Source: an uncultured Collinsella sp.
Lineage (GTDB): Bacteria; Actinomycetota; Coriobacteriia; Coriobacteriales; Coriobacteriaceae
Assembly: GCA_902470365.1 (NCBI GenBank)
Contig: CABRFZ010000038.1
Coordinates: forward strand, 1 to 12,721
Length of the DNA stretch: 12,721 nt
Direction of reading: 5' to 3'
Part shown: positions 1-6,374 of the stretch, piece by piece
Numbering within the stretch: position 1 is the first letter of the stretch
Layout of the letters: every line of letters starts with the position of its first letter
The notes under the pieces: generated by a model
What the model was told of the DNA's origin: nothing
What the model saw: only the letters and a program-made list of their open reading frames with translations
Database searches by the model: none
Made by a program: the position numbers and the translations under genes

Positions 1-2
1 CC

Positions 3-608
3 AAGGGTGTGGTGACCAGCATCGGTCACTCCGACGCCACCTACGATGAGTGCATTGCCGCTATCAACGCCGGTGCCAGCTGCTTTACGCACACCTATAA
101 CGGCCAGCGCGGGCTGCATCACCGTGAGCCCGGTGTCGTGGGTGCCGCTATGTCCACGCCCGAGACCTACGCCGAGATCATCTGTGACGGTAAGCACGTG
201 AACCCTGCCGCCATCAAGGCGCTGCTGCAGGCCAAGGGCTGGCAGCACACGGTGCTCATCACCGACTGCCTGGGTTGCGGCGGCATGCCCGAGGGCAGCT
301 ACACCAGTGGTGGCATGGACGTCATCATGAAGGACAACCTGTGCTGGCTCGCTGACGGCAAGAGCATTGCCGGCTCGGTGCTCACGCTTGCCCAGGGCGT
401 CAAGAACATCGTCGACTGGGGCATCGCCAGCGCCGATATCGCCATTCGCATGGCAACCGAGGTGCCGGCACGCTCCGCGCACATCGAGGATAAGTGCGGC
501 AGCATCATGCCGGGTCGCGACGCCGACTTTGTCGTGTTCGACCATGAGCTCACCCTCGTCGAGACGTATGTTGGCGGTCAGAGCGTCGGCAACGCCTTTA
601 CCGAGTAA
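3..608 (+). CDS. nagA: N-acetylglucosamine- or N-acetylgalactosamine-6-phosphate deacetylase, C-terminal part (5' end outside window)
   Basis: The gene enters from before the window, and about 201 codons of its C-terminal part are visible. The family removes acetate from an N-acetyl-hexosamine-6-phosphate in the cytoplasm as the first step of amino-sugar breakdown. Visible family marks are GHSDAT near the start and THTYNG (both His normally bind metal), HREPGVVGAA, ICDGKHVNP, the catalytic-Asp segment LITDCLGCGG, and the closing MPGRDADFVVFD that rebuilds the small beta domain. Family proteins are about 380 residues, so roughly half is missing. GlcNAc versus GalNAc preference cannot be read from the sequence. 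A tagatose-6-phosphate kinase and an AgaB-like EIIB nearby make an AgaA role possible. A decayed copy of its 3' end lies at 3339-3464. Confidence 0.9.
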   Translation, partial: KGVVTSIGHSDATYDECIAAINAGASCFTHTYNGQRGLHHREPGVVGAAMSTPETYAEIICDGKHVNPAAIKALLQAKGWQHTVLITDCLGCGGMPEGSYTSGGMDVIMKDNLCWLADGKSIAGSVLTLAQGVKNIVDWGIASADIAIRMATEVPARSAHIEDKCGSIMPGRDADFVVFDHELTLVETYVGGQSVGNAFTE

Positions 609-614
609 CGATAG

Positions 615-650
615 AAAAAACGGCGGGCCCGAATCTGCTCGGACCCGCCG
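615..650 (-). terminator. Rho-independent terminator of the flavodoxin-fold gene
   Basis: A GC-rich hairpin pairs CGGCGGG (621-627) with CCCGCCG (644-650) and CCGA (629-632) with TCGG (639-642), with one internal mismatch and a 6-nt loop. Six A at 615-620 read as a U-tract on the minus strand, so it points to the minus-strand gene ending at 683. It may also stop nagA, but no T-run follows on the plus strand. Confidence 0.8.
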
Positions 651-682
651 TATGGGTTAAACGCTCAAAAGCACCTTAACAG

Positions 683-1267
683 TTACAGCTTGTTAGCGAT
701 CTTCTTTGCCGTGCGCTTGACGCCGGCCACCAGGCCTCCTGCAGGATGCTCCTTCTCGTATGCTAGGCGCTTCTCGCGCTTGGCGTACTCTTCGACGATG
801 ATGTCGCCATACTCGTCTTCGATCTTGTCGAAGAAGTCGACGGCGCCCCTAATTTCCTCAGCGGCCGGGTGCCCCTTTTGGACACCGCCGATGAGTTTGA
901 ACGGCCCCCACGTATCAAAGCCGGGGCAGCCGTAGACACCCATAAAGATGGCCTGCCTTATGCGGCAGATACCATCGATATCCTTGCCGTACCACTTGTT
1001 TTTGCCACCGTAGGTCATAAGGCCAAACACCTTGTCCTGCGGCTGCAGCACGTTCGTGAGCACGCGTGCCATATCTTTGTCGATCTCGGAGTAATAAATG
1101 CCCGTGGCGACGCCGATCAGATGGTATTCGTGCAGGTCGGGGTACTCGTTTTTACCGAGTGACTTCACGTCGAGGGTATCGATTTCGGGGTGTGCCTCAA
1201 CGATGGCGTCCACGAGCTTTTTCGTATTGCCGTGATGGCGCGAGGCGTAGAGGATGATGGTTCGAAT
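683..1267 (-). CDS. Flavodoxin-fold family protein, possible AUU start
   Basis: A flavodoxin-like FMN-binding fold is indicated by the N-terminal strand and phosphate loop RTIILYASRHHGNTKKL (S/T-rich loop at about residues 9-15). GLMTYGG and the segment GCPGFDTWGPFKLIGG...KGHP are also present. The C-terminal 40 residues are Lys/Glu-rich. The electron-transfer partner is unknown. The start is odd: no ATG, GTG or TTG lies where the conserved N-terminus begins. An AAAGG ribosome-binding site sits 7 nt before an ATT codon (complement of 1265-1267), which gives 194 residues. The nearest in-frame ATG is at 1321, would add 18 residues unlike the family, and has no visible ribosome-binding site. The open frame itself runs back to 1423, where it meets the divergent lacX start. 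The gene call is firm; the start is not. Confidence 0.82.
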   Translation of the reverse strand: MRTIILYASRHHGNTKKLVDAIVEAHPEIDTLDVKSLGKNEYPDLHEYHLIGVATGIYYSEIDKDMARVLTNVLQPQDKVFGLMTYGGKNKWYGKDIDGICRIRQAIFMGVYGCPGFDTWGPFKLIGGVQKGHPAAEEIRGAVDFFDKIEDEYGDIIVEEYAKREKRLAYEKEHPAGGLVAGVKRTAKKIANKL

Positions 1268-1422
1268 AAGAAGGCCTTTCAGCTGTAATTGCTTCGATGT
1301 CTGTATGGTACCCCGTTGCATGGCTGGGATACCGGACTCATCGATGAACGTGCGAGTTTGTCCTTTGGTCAGGGCCGAGACAGGTACTTGCGAGCAAAAG
1401 CAGTTGTTCGAAAGGATGGGCA

Positions 1423-2304
1423 ATGGAATACGCTCTCTCCAACGATTCGATTTCTATTAAGGTGTCCACGGCCGGCGGCTCGTTTACCTCGATTGAGGCC
1501 GACGGTCGCGAGTATTTGTGGCAGGGCGATCCCGCCGTGTGGTCCGGCCAGGCGCCGATTTGCTTCCCGATTTGCGGAGGCTTGCGTGACAACAACGCCA
1601 TGACGTTTGCCGGGCATCATGTAAAGCTCGCTCGCCACGGGTTTGCGCGCAAACAGGAGTGGAAGCTGCTGAGCCAGAGCGAGAACGAGCTGGCGATGTG
1701 CCTGGATTCGGAGGATAACGCGGCGCTGCTGAGCGATTATCCCTACCCGTTTAAGCTTGTCGCTCGTTATACGCTCGAGGACGCTGCTGTGCGCGTCTCC
1801 TATGAGGTGACCAACGAGGGAACCGAGGACATGCCGTTCTTTATCGGCGGTCATCCCGGCTTTAGGTGTCCGCTCGATGAGGGCGAGGCCTATACGGACT
1901 ACGAGTTGCGCTTTGAGAAGGACGAGGCTGCGGAGCTTTGCACTGCCGTCCCCTCGACTGGCTTGATTGACGTGACCAATCGCTCCAAGAACCCCATGGT
2001 GGGAAAGACACTGCCTCTGTCGCATGAGCTCTTCGATTTTGCGGAGACCATCTTTGACGTGCTCGAGAGCCGTCAGGTCACGCTTTCCAAAAAGGGCGAG
2101 GACAAGGGCGTCCGCCTGAGCTTTGAGGGCTTCCCATATCTCATTGTGTGGAGCAAGCCCGAGGGCGATTTTGTGGCGGTTGAGCCTTGGGGCGGCCTTT
2201 CGACCTGCTCCGATGAGGACGACGTGCTTGAGCATAAGCGCGGCTGCCTTGTCGCCAAGCCCAAGGAGACCGTCGTTCGCTCGTTCACGATTGAGATTCT
2301 GTAA
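1423..2304 (+). CDS. lacX: Aldose 1-epimerase family protein, LacX type
   Basis: A 293-residue cytoplasmic protein of the galactose-mutarotase fold. It resembles the shorter LacX-like branch: ICFPICGGLRDN (46-57), RHGFARK with His72, GGHPGF with His144 and EPWGGLST with Glu254, the expected acid/base positions. It likely interconverts anomers of a sugar or sugar phosphate, but the substrate is unknown. AAAGGA at 1411-1416 precedes the ATG by about 6 nt. lacC follows after 59 bp, and the lacX-lacC pairing is known from Gram-positive lac operons, which supports the name. It is unlike the second epimerase at 5117-6169, so the two are not recent duplicates. Confidence 0.85.
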   Translation: MEYALSNDSISIKVSTAGGSFTSIEADGREYLWQGDPAVWSGQAPICFPICGGLRDNNAMTFAGHHVKLARHGFARKQEWKLLSQSENELAMCLDSEDNAALLSDYPYPFKLVARYTLEDAAVRVSYEVTNEGTEDMPFFIGGHPGFRCPLDEGEAYTDYELRFEKDEAAELCTAVPSTGLIDVTNRSKNPMVGKTLPLSHELFDFAETIFDVLESRQVTLSKKGEDKGVRLSFEGFPYLIVWSKPEGDFVAVEPWGGLSTCSDEDDVLEHKRGCLVAKPKETVVRSFTIEIL

Positions 2305-2363
2305 TTCCGTTTTGTCGACTCGTATCGCGAGGCATAAGGAGCCTGCGAGATAAGGAGCTAAAA

Positions 2364-3299
2364 ATGATCCTCACCGTTACGATGAACCCGTCTGTCGATA
2401 CGCGCTATCAGCTCGATGAGCTCATTATCGACGACGTTAACCGTGTGACGCCCGAAAAGACCGCCGGCGGCAAGGGCCTCAACGTGGCCCGTGTGCTGGG
2501 TCAGCTGGGCGACGACGTTGTGGCAACCGGTCTGCTCGGCGGCCACATGGGCGCCTACATGGCTGAGCTCATGGACGCCAACGGTATTAACAACGACTTT
2601 GTGCCCATCAAGGGCGAGACTCGTATTTGCCTCAACATCCTCCACGCCGGCAACCAGACCGAGCTGCTCGAGAGCGGCCCGACGATTGCCCCCGAGGAAC
2701 TCGATGCCTTTACCGCCAAGTTTACCGAGCTTGCGAGCAAGGCCGACGTTGTCACCATCTCGGGTTCGCTGCCCCGCGGTGTCGAGGCAGACTACTATGC
2801 CAAGATCACGGGCATTGCCGAGAACGCCGGCGCCAAGGTGCTGCTCGATACCTCGGGCGCTTCGCTCGAGGCCGCCCTTAAGTCCGAAATTAAGCCCGAG
2901 CTGGTCAAGCCTAATCTGACCGAGATCAACGGCCTTCTGGGCACGAGCTTTACCACCGACGATGTGGACGAGCTCCGCGCCGCGCTCGCCTCTGATGCCC
3001 GCTTCTCCGATATCCCCTGGGTCGTCGTGTCCATGGGTGCTGCCGGCTCCGTTGGCTTCCACAATGGCCGTGCGTTCCGCGCAAAGACGCCCGATATCCC
3101 TGCCGTTAACGCCACGGGCTCTGGTGACTCCACTATCGCTGGCTTCGCGCATGCCATTGCTGCTGGCGCAGACGACGAGACGGTGCTGCGTACCGCCAAC
3201 ACCTGCGGCAAGCTCAATGCCATGGATCCCATGACCGGCCATCTAGTCATGGACCGTTGGGACGAGGTCTACAACGGCGTTGTCGTGACCGAGCTGTAA
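2364..3299 (+). CDS. lacC: Tagatose-6-phosphate kinase (PfkB family)
   Basis: A 311-residue PfkB-family kinase. It would phosphorylate tagatose-6-phosphate with ATP to tagatose-1,6-bisphosphate, the step before aldolase cleavage. The start MILTVTMNPSVD, KTAGGKGLNVARVLGQ (32-47), ISGSLPRG (132-139) and the anion-hole/base motif NATGSGDSTIAG (249-260, catalytic Asp255) match LacC better than fructose-1-phosphate kinase. The C-terminal NTCGKLNA also fits LacC. Length is typical. The leader holds two AAGGAG ribosome-binding sites about 16 bp apart (near 2336 and 2352); the second is well placed for the ATG. It is probably cotranscribed with lacX. lacD and lacAB, its usual partners, are absent. 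1-Phosphofructokinase is the main alternative. Confidence 0.88.
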   Translation: MILTVTMNPSVDTRYQLDELIIDDVNRVTPEKTAGGKGLNVARVLGQLGDDVVATGLLGGHMGAYMAELMDANGINNDFVPIKGETRICLNILHAGNQTELLESGPTIAPEELDAFTAKFTELASKADVVTISGSLPRGVEADYYAKITGIAENAGAKVLLDTSGASLEAALKSEIKPELVKPNLTEINGLLGTSFTTDDVDELRAALASDARFSDIPWVVVSMGAAGSVGFHNGRAFRAKTPDIPAVNATGSGDSTIAGFAHAIAAGADDETVLRTANTCGKLNAMDPMTGHLVMDRWDEVYNGVVVTEL

Positions 3300-3338
3300 G
3301 AGTTTGGGTGACGGCCCCGGCATCGCTTGCTAGCTCCT

Positions 3339-3464
3339 GTCGACGATAAGTGCAGTAGCATTATGCCGGGGCGCGACGCCGAGTTTGTCGTGTTCAATCC
3401 CGACCTTACCCTAGTCGAGACGTAGGTGGGTGGCAACAGCGTCGGTAACGCGTTTGCCGAGTAG
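3339..3464 (+). pseudogene. Decayed 3' fragment of a nagA-like deacetylase
   Basis: In frame this reads DDKCSSIMPGRDAEFVVF, then NPDLTLVET, a stop (TAG 3423-3425), then VGGNSVGNAFAE and a second TAG. It matches the last ~42 codons of the nagA-like gene at about 485-608 almost residue for residue, with the stop replacing the Tyr of ETYVGG. Upstream of about 3339 the likeness fades, though CCCCGGCAT near 3316-3323 may be a frameshifted continuation. It sits between lacC and the YhcH gene. It is best read as the remnant of a second deacetylase gene or of an unequal recombination event. Confidence 0.85.
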
Positions 3465-3496
3465 CCGCCAAAGAAGCGATCCGAGAGGGGATTTAG

Positions 3497-3970
3497 ATGA
3501 TTTACGGTGCATTGGGCGATATCGAGGAGTACCGCGGAATGCTCAAGGGCCTCGACGTGTTGATCGACTGGCTCGAGGAGAACGACCCGGCGCAGCTCGA
3601 GGTCGGCAGCCATCCGATTCTGGGCGACAAGGTCTTCGCGAACGTCATGGCTCCCACGACGCGTCCCGAGGCAGAGGCTCACTACGAGACGCATCAGCGC
3701 TATCACGACCTGCAGATCGACATTGAGGGTCGCGAGGCCTTTAAGGTTGCCACGGGCAGCCTGACGCTGGTCCAGGAGTTTGACGAGAAGGACGACTACG
3801 ATCTGGTCGATTCCGACGCTTCGATCGCTGGCGATCTTGCTGACGACAAGTTTGCGCTGTTCGTTGCCGGCGAGCCTCACATGCCCACGCTCGAGTTCCC
3901 GGGCGATGGCGCACAGCCGGTCAAGAAGATCTGCTTTAAGCTACTTGCAGATGCTTACTGGGAAGAGTAG
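3497..3970 (+). CDS. YhcH/YjgK/YiaL (NanQ) family sugar anomerase
   Basis: A 157-residue cupin-like protein of the YhcH family, some members of which speed anomer interconversion of N-acetylneuraminate. Family marks are the start MIYGALGDIEEYR, GSHPILGDKVFANVM, E-x-H plus HDLQIDIEG-x-E (64-80), and a late GEPHMP (His128). The His/Glu/Asp set would bind the metal. GAGAGGGGA lies about 6 nt before the ATG. It follows the nagA remnant and is stopped by a strong terminator, so it may be the last gene of the lacX-lacC unit or a separate one. With amino-sugar and tagatose genes around it, a hexosamine, sialate or galactose-type substrate is plausible but not shown. Confidence 0.88.
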   Translation: MIYGALGDIEEYRGMLKGLDVLIDWLEENDPAQLEVGSHPILGDKVFANVMAPTTRPEAEAHYETHQRYHDLQIDIEGREAFKVATGSLTLVQEFDEKDDYDLVDSDASIAGDLADDKFALFVAGEPHMPTLEFPGDGAQPVKKICFKLLADAYWEE

Positions 3971-4015
3971 CGCGCTGCTCGTGAGCTAGCGTGATTCCCC
4001 TTGGGGGGCGCGTTT

Positions 4016-4066
4016 AAGCCCCGCTGATCGCGGTTCCTTTGAGGATTGCGGTTAGCGGGGCTTTTC
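4016..4066 (+). terminator. Rho-independent terminator after the YhcH-family gene
   Basis: AAGCCCCGCT (4016-4025) pairs perfectly with AGCGGGGCTT (4054-4063), with a partly paired interior, followed by a short T-run. It lies 45 bp after the YhcH-family stop codon. Confidence 0.85.
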
Positions 4067-4132
4067 GTTGAGCAGGGGAGTTGCCGGCGGCGTTGTGCTT
4101 GGTTTGGCGGATGTTCGCAAGAAATCGGCAAC

Positions 4133-4155
4133 AAAAAAGCCGCCCGAAGGCGGCT
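4133..4155 (-). terminator. Terminator of the tRNA-Thr gene
   Basis: AGCCGCC (4138-4144) and GGCGGCT (4149-4155) form a tight hairpin with a CGAA loop. Six A at 4133-4138 give a U-tract on the minus strand, just beyond the tRNA 3' end. Confidence 0.88.
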
Positions 4156-4166
4156 ATCTTGTGCAA

Positions 4167-4242
4167 TGGAGCCAGCGACCGGGCTCGAACCGGTGACCCC
4201 CGCTTTACGAGAGCGGTGCTCTACCAACTGAGCTACGCTGGC
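4167..4242 (-). tRNA. tRNA-Thr, anticodon CGT (reads ACG), CCA encoded
   Basis: The minus strand gives a full 76-nt cloverleaf. The acceptor GCCAGCG pairs with CGCTGGC; the D arm is GCTC...GAGC; the anticodon stem CCGCT/AGCGG has loop CTCGTAA; the T arm ACCGG/CCGGT carries TTCGAGC; a T discriminator and genomic CCA follow. Loop positions 34-36 are CGT, which reads the Thr codon ACG. Confidence 0.96.
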
Positions 4243-4281
4243 GGCCATGTGGTGACGCAACTGAGGCGTCAACGGCTGTCT

Positions 4282-4310
4282 ATGATACGGGACATCGCAC
4301 ATCCGCGCAA
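4282..4310 (-). promoter_or_regulatory. Probable promoter of tRNA-Thr
   Basis: On the minus strand TTGCGC (complement of 4305-4310) and TATCAT (complement of 4282-4287) are separated by exactly 17 bp. The predicted start leaves about a 30-nt leader before the tRNA. Confidence 0.55.
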
Positions 4311-4359
4311 GTGTTCCGACGGCTTTTCTCACTTTAAATGCACTAATATTGGAGACGTG

Positions 4360-4437
4360 ATGTCCCGCTCGTATGGGTCTCAAACAGAATGGGGCAGCCA
4401 TGGCTCAACCCAAGATCCTTCTCACGCGTATCGATGA
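4360..4437 (+). CDS. Possible 25-residue leader peptide overlapping the EIIB-like start
   Basis: ATG at 4360 lies 5 nt after GGAG (4351-4354), a better ribosome-binding site than that of the EIIB-like gene. It opens a 25-codon frame that ends at TGA 4435-4437, overlapping the first 38 nt of the EIIB-like gene in another frame. The peptide (MSRSYGSQTE...) resembles nothing I know. It could be a translated leader that tunes the downstream start, or chance. Confidence 0.2.
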   Translation: MSRSYGSQTEWGSHGSTQDPSHAYR

Positions 4438-4894
4438 CCGTTTCATTTACGGGCAAGACGTTGAGCTGTGGAACGAAGCCGTAGGTTCCAACCTTGTTTT
4501 AATCGTCAACGATGAGATCGCGGCGGATTCGCGCCAATGGGCACCCATGAGGGTGGCGGCGCCAGAAGGCGTTTGGACGCGGTTTTTCTCGGTGCAAAGG
4601 ACCGTCGATATCATTCATACCGCAACGTCGCGCCAATGGATTCTCATCATGGTGGCGTCGCCCACGGATGCACTCGCGCTGGTTAAGGGTGGTGTGCCGA
4701 TCACCAAGATCAGCATTGGCCATATGCAGGCGGGGGAGGGCAAGCACCCCATAACGCCCGCAGTCGCCGTAGACGATACGGACATCGCTGCCTTCAAAGA
4801 GCTACAAGAACTCGGCATAGAGCTAGAAATCCGTTACCTCCCCAGCTCCAATCCCGACCCCATCCAACTAGTCATTGGGGACGTTCTTAAATGA
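4400..4894 (+). CDS. Orphan PTS EIIB-like protein (mannose/sorbose/GalNAc family) lacking the active-site His
   Basis: A 164-residue single-domain protein that matches the sorbose/AgaB type of EIIB from end to end: KILLTRIDDR, NLVLIVNDEIAADS, the mid-domain ILIMVASPTDALALVKGG (81-98) and ISIGHMQAGEGKHPI...VDD. In functional members the loop reads DDRLIHGQ or similar, and its His carries the phosphate. Here it reads DDRFIYGQ, with Tyr17 (codon TAC at 4448-4450). A one-base change from CAC would explain it. The ATG at 4400 gives the family-like start MAQPKILLTRID; an ATG at 4373 would add nine residues. No EIIA, EIIC or EIID gene is near. Rarer codons (ATA, CTA) occur more often than in the lac genes. 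The last six residues (IGDVLK) are encoded by the left arm of an inverted repeat. It is a regulator, sugar sensor or decaying gene rather than a working phosphotransfer protein. Confidence 0.85.
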   Translation: MAQPKILLTRIDDRFIYGQDVELWNEAVGSNLVLIVNDEIAADSRQWAPMRVAAPEGVWTRFFSVQRTVDIIHTATSRQWILIMVASPTDALALVKGGVPITKISIGHMQAGEGKHPITPAVAVDDTDIAAFKELQELGIELEIRYLPSSNPDPIQLVIGDVLK

Positions 4895-4915
4895 CTAGTC
4901 AAACGGGACACCCTT

Positions 4916-4969
4916 GGCACTTGGGGACGTTCCTTATGTGCCGGCCTTTTAGGAACGTCCCCAAGTGCC
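4916..4969. repeat. Nested 19-bp perfect inverted repeat
   Basis: GGCACTTGGGGACGTTCCT (4916-4934) is the exact reverse complement of 4951-4969, with a 16-nt loop. It lies inside the outer 33-bp inverted repeat. Confidence 0.9.
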
Positions 4970-4977
4970 GGCAGATT

Positions 4978-5014
4978 GGGACAGTCTTTCTTGCCAAACG
5001 TTAAAGACTGTCCC
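4978..5014. repeat. Nested 12-bp inverted repeat
   Basis: GGGACAGTCTTT (4978-4989) pairs with AAAGACTGTCCC (5003-5014) across a 13-nt loop. One extra G/C base on the right breaks further pairing. It is the innermost right member of the mosaic. Confidence 0.85.
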
Positions 5015-5058
5015 CAACGACTAGTCATTTAAGAACGTCCCCAATGACTAGGTAGCAA

Positions 5059-5090
5059 AGCGCCCGTCGGCAGTGGTGCCGGCGGGCGCT
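5059..5090 (-). terminator. Probable terminator of galM
   Basis: Two 13-nt arms (5059-5071 and 5078-5090) form a GC-rich stem with a 6-nt loop and one mismatch as read on the minus strand. It lies 26 bp past the galM stop codon. The U-tract is short (UUU), so strength is uncertain. Confidence 0.5.
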
Positions 5091-5116
5091 GCTGTGTGAT
5101 ATGTCGCGTTGTGGGT

Positions 5117-6169
5117 TTAGTGCCTCATAAAGTGGTACTCGATCACATTGCTGTAGGGGTGACCCGGGCCCACAATGCCCTGCGGGAACAGCGGCTGGTG
5201 CGGCGTGTCGGGGTACATCTCGGCCTCGAGGGCAAAGCCGGCGCCCCAGCCATAGTTAGCATCGTCCTTGGCGTGCTCGTCGCCCAGCCAGTTGCCGGTG
5301 TAGAGCTGCACGCCCGGGGCGGTGGTGTAGTAGTCCAGCTCGCGACCGGTCCACATCTCCTCGACATGCATCGCGCGGCGCAGGTTGCGACCGTACTGAT
5401 AGCCATCGATGCACAGGCAGTGGTCGTAGCCACGGGCCTGCTTAATCTGCGGGTCGTCGGCCTCCATGCCAGGCGCGATGGGACGCAGCTCGCGAAAGTC
5501 AAACGGCGTGCCTTCGACCGGAGCGATCTCGCCGGTGGGGATATTCTGGTCGTTAATGGGGAGGTAGTGGGCTGCGTTAGCAACAAAGAAGTGCTCGCAG
5601 TCCATGCCGGCGTTATGGCCGGCAAGGTTAAAGTACGTGTGGTTGGTCATGGACACGTAGGTGGCGCGGTCGCTCTCGCAGCCATACTCGACACGAAAGA
5701 CGCCGGTGCGCGTCACGGTAAACACGGCCGTAAAGGTGCGGTTGCCGGGGAGACCCAGTTCGCCATCCTCAAGTGAGGTGGTCATGCGCACGGCGTTGTG
5801 GACCTCGTCGAGTTCAACATCCCATACGCGCTTGTGCAGGCCGTGCTCAAGGTCGCTGTGCAGGTTGTTGGCGCCTTCGTTGGCCGGCATATGCCAGTCC
5901 GTGCCAGCGATAGTGATCGTGGCACCTGCAGTGCGGTTGGCCACAGGGCCGATGGTTGCGCCAAAGCAGGCGGGGTTGTCAAAGTAATCCTCGAGCTTAA
6001 CGAAGCCCAGAACCACATCGCGCACGTTGCCGGGAATGTCGGGCACATCGATACCCAGCACGGTGGCGCCATAGTCCATAATGCGAACGCAGATCTCGGG
6101 CCCGTTGAGGGTGTAACGATGAACGGGGGTACCGCACGGCGCGGTGCCGAAAAGCTCGGAAGTGATCAT
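5117..6169 (-). CDS. galM: Aldose 1-epimerase (galactose mutarotase)
   Basis: A 350-residue cytoplasmic mutarotase that interconverts alpha and beta anomers of galactose or glucose. The classic GalM residues are all present: Arg79 in GPVANRT, His104 in NNLHSD, the catalytic acid His177 in NHTYFNLAGH, Asp249 in RGYDHC and the base Glu315 in GFALEAEMYPD. The ATG at 6169 follows AGGA by about 6 nt. An upstream in-frame ATG at 6229 would add 20 residues unlike the family and lacks a ribosome-binding site. It is divergent from the DeoR regulator across about 205 bp, which may control it. In a lactose-using cell it would handle beta-galactose or beta-glucose released by hydrolysis. Confidence 0.93.
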   Translation of the reverse strand: MITSELFGTAPCGTPVHRYTLNGPEICVRIMDYGATVLGIDVPDIPGNVRDVVLGFVKLEDYFDNPACFGATIGPVANRTAGATITIAGTDWHMPANEGANNLHSDLEHGLHKRVWDVELDEVHNAVRMTTSLEDGELGLPGNRTFTAVFTVTRTGVFRVEYGCESDRATYVSMTNHTYFNLAGHNAGMDCEHFFVANAAHYLPINDQNIPTGEIAPVEGTPFDFRELRPIAPGMEADDPQIKQARGYDHCLCIDGYQYGRNLRRAMHVEEMWTGRELDYYTTAPGVQLYTGNWLGDEHAKDDANYGWGAGFALEAEMYPDTPHQPLFPQGIVGPGHPYSNVIEYHFMRH

Positions 6170-6314
6170 TTGGTTCCTAACATCGAGGTATTTCCGACAA
6201 ACTGTAGCGCGAACAGGCGAGATTATCACTACACCCCACTAAAGCAGGGGGTATTTTTCTCAAAAAAGTGATGATTGGAGCTGTGCGGGGGTTCATTTCT
6301 GACGCGCGCGAGTC

Positions 6315-6323
6315 TGATACAAT
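6315..6323 (+). promoter_or_regulatory. Extended -10 promoter of the DeoR regulator
   Basis: TGATACAAT holds an extended -10 (TG, one base, TACAAT). No good -35 stands 17 bp upstream, which fits an extended -10 promoter. Just downstream, TTGTTCG and TTGTTTG repeat 11 bp apart (about 6324-6340) and could be an autoregulatory DeoR site. Confidence 0.45.
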
Positions 6324-6374
6324 TTGTTCGTTATTGTTTGAATTGACGTGAGCGTGGAACAGCGAGGACTCATC

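Larger units (their letters stand above)
4868..5051. repeat. Mosaic palindromic element: perfect 33-bp inverted repeat with nested hairpins
   Basis: Bases 4868-4900 and 5019-5051 are exact reverse complements over 33 bp. Each arm has palindromic ends of its own (CTAGTCATT / AATGACTAG). Within lie two further inverted repeats with separate sequences, at 4916-4969 and 4978-5014. All three kinds share a GGGAC core next to GTTCTT, GTTCCT or AGTCTTT. This resembles REP/MITE-like mosaics that are moved by REP-associated transposases; no transposase gene is in the window. The left arm overlaps the end of the EIIB-like gene. Confidence 0.85.

Noticed and set aside
2358..3242. A 294-codon minus-strand frame over lacC
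   Set aside because: Antisense shadow of lacC with no domain and no ribosome-binding site; codon bias explains the lack of stops.
4081..4437. A 118-codon plus-strand frame across the tRNA region
   Set aside because: It runs antisense through a clear tRNA gene and its terminator; only the last 25 codons, with their own ribosome-binding site, are worth noting.
6235..6262. Small ACCCC/GGGGT hairpin followed by TTTTT upstream of the DeoR gene
   Set aside because: Only a 5-bp stem with a 10-nt loop and no plus-strand gene before it; too weak to call a terminator or riboswitch.
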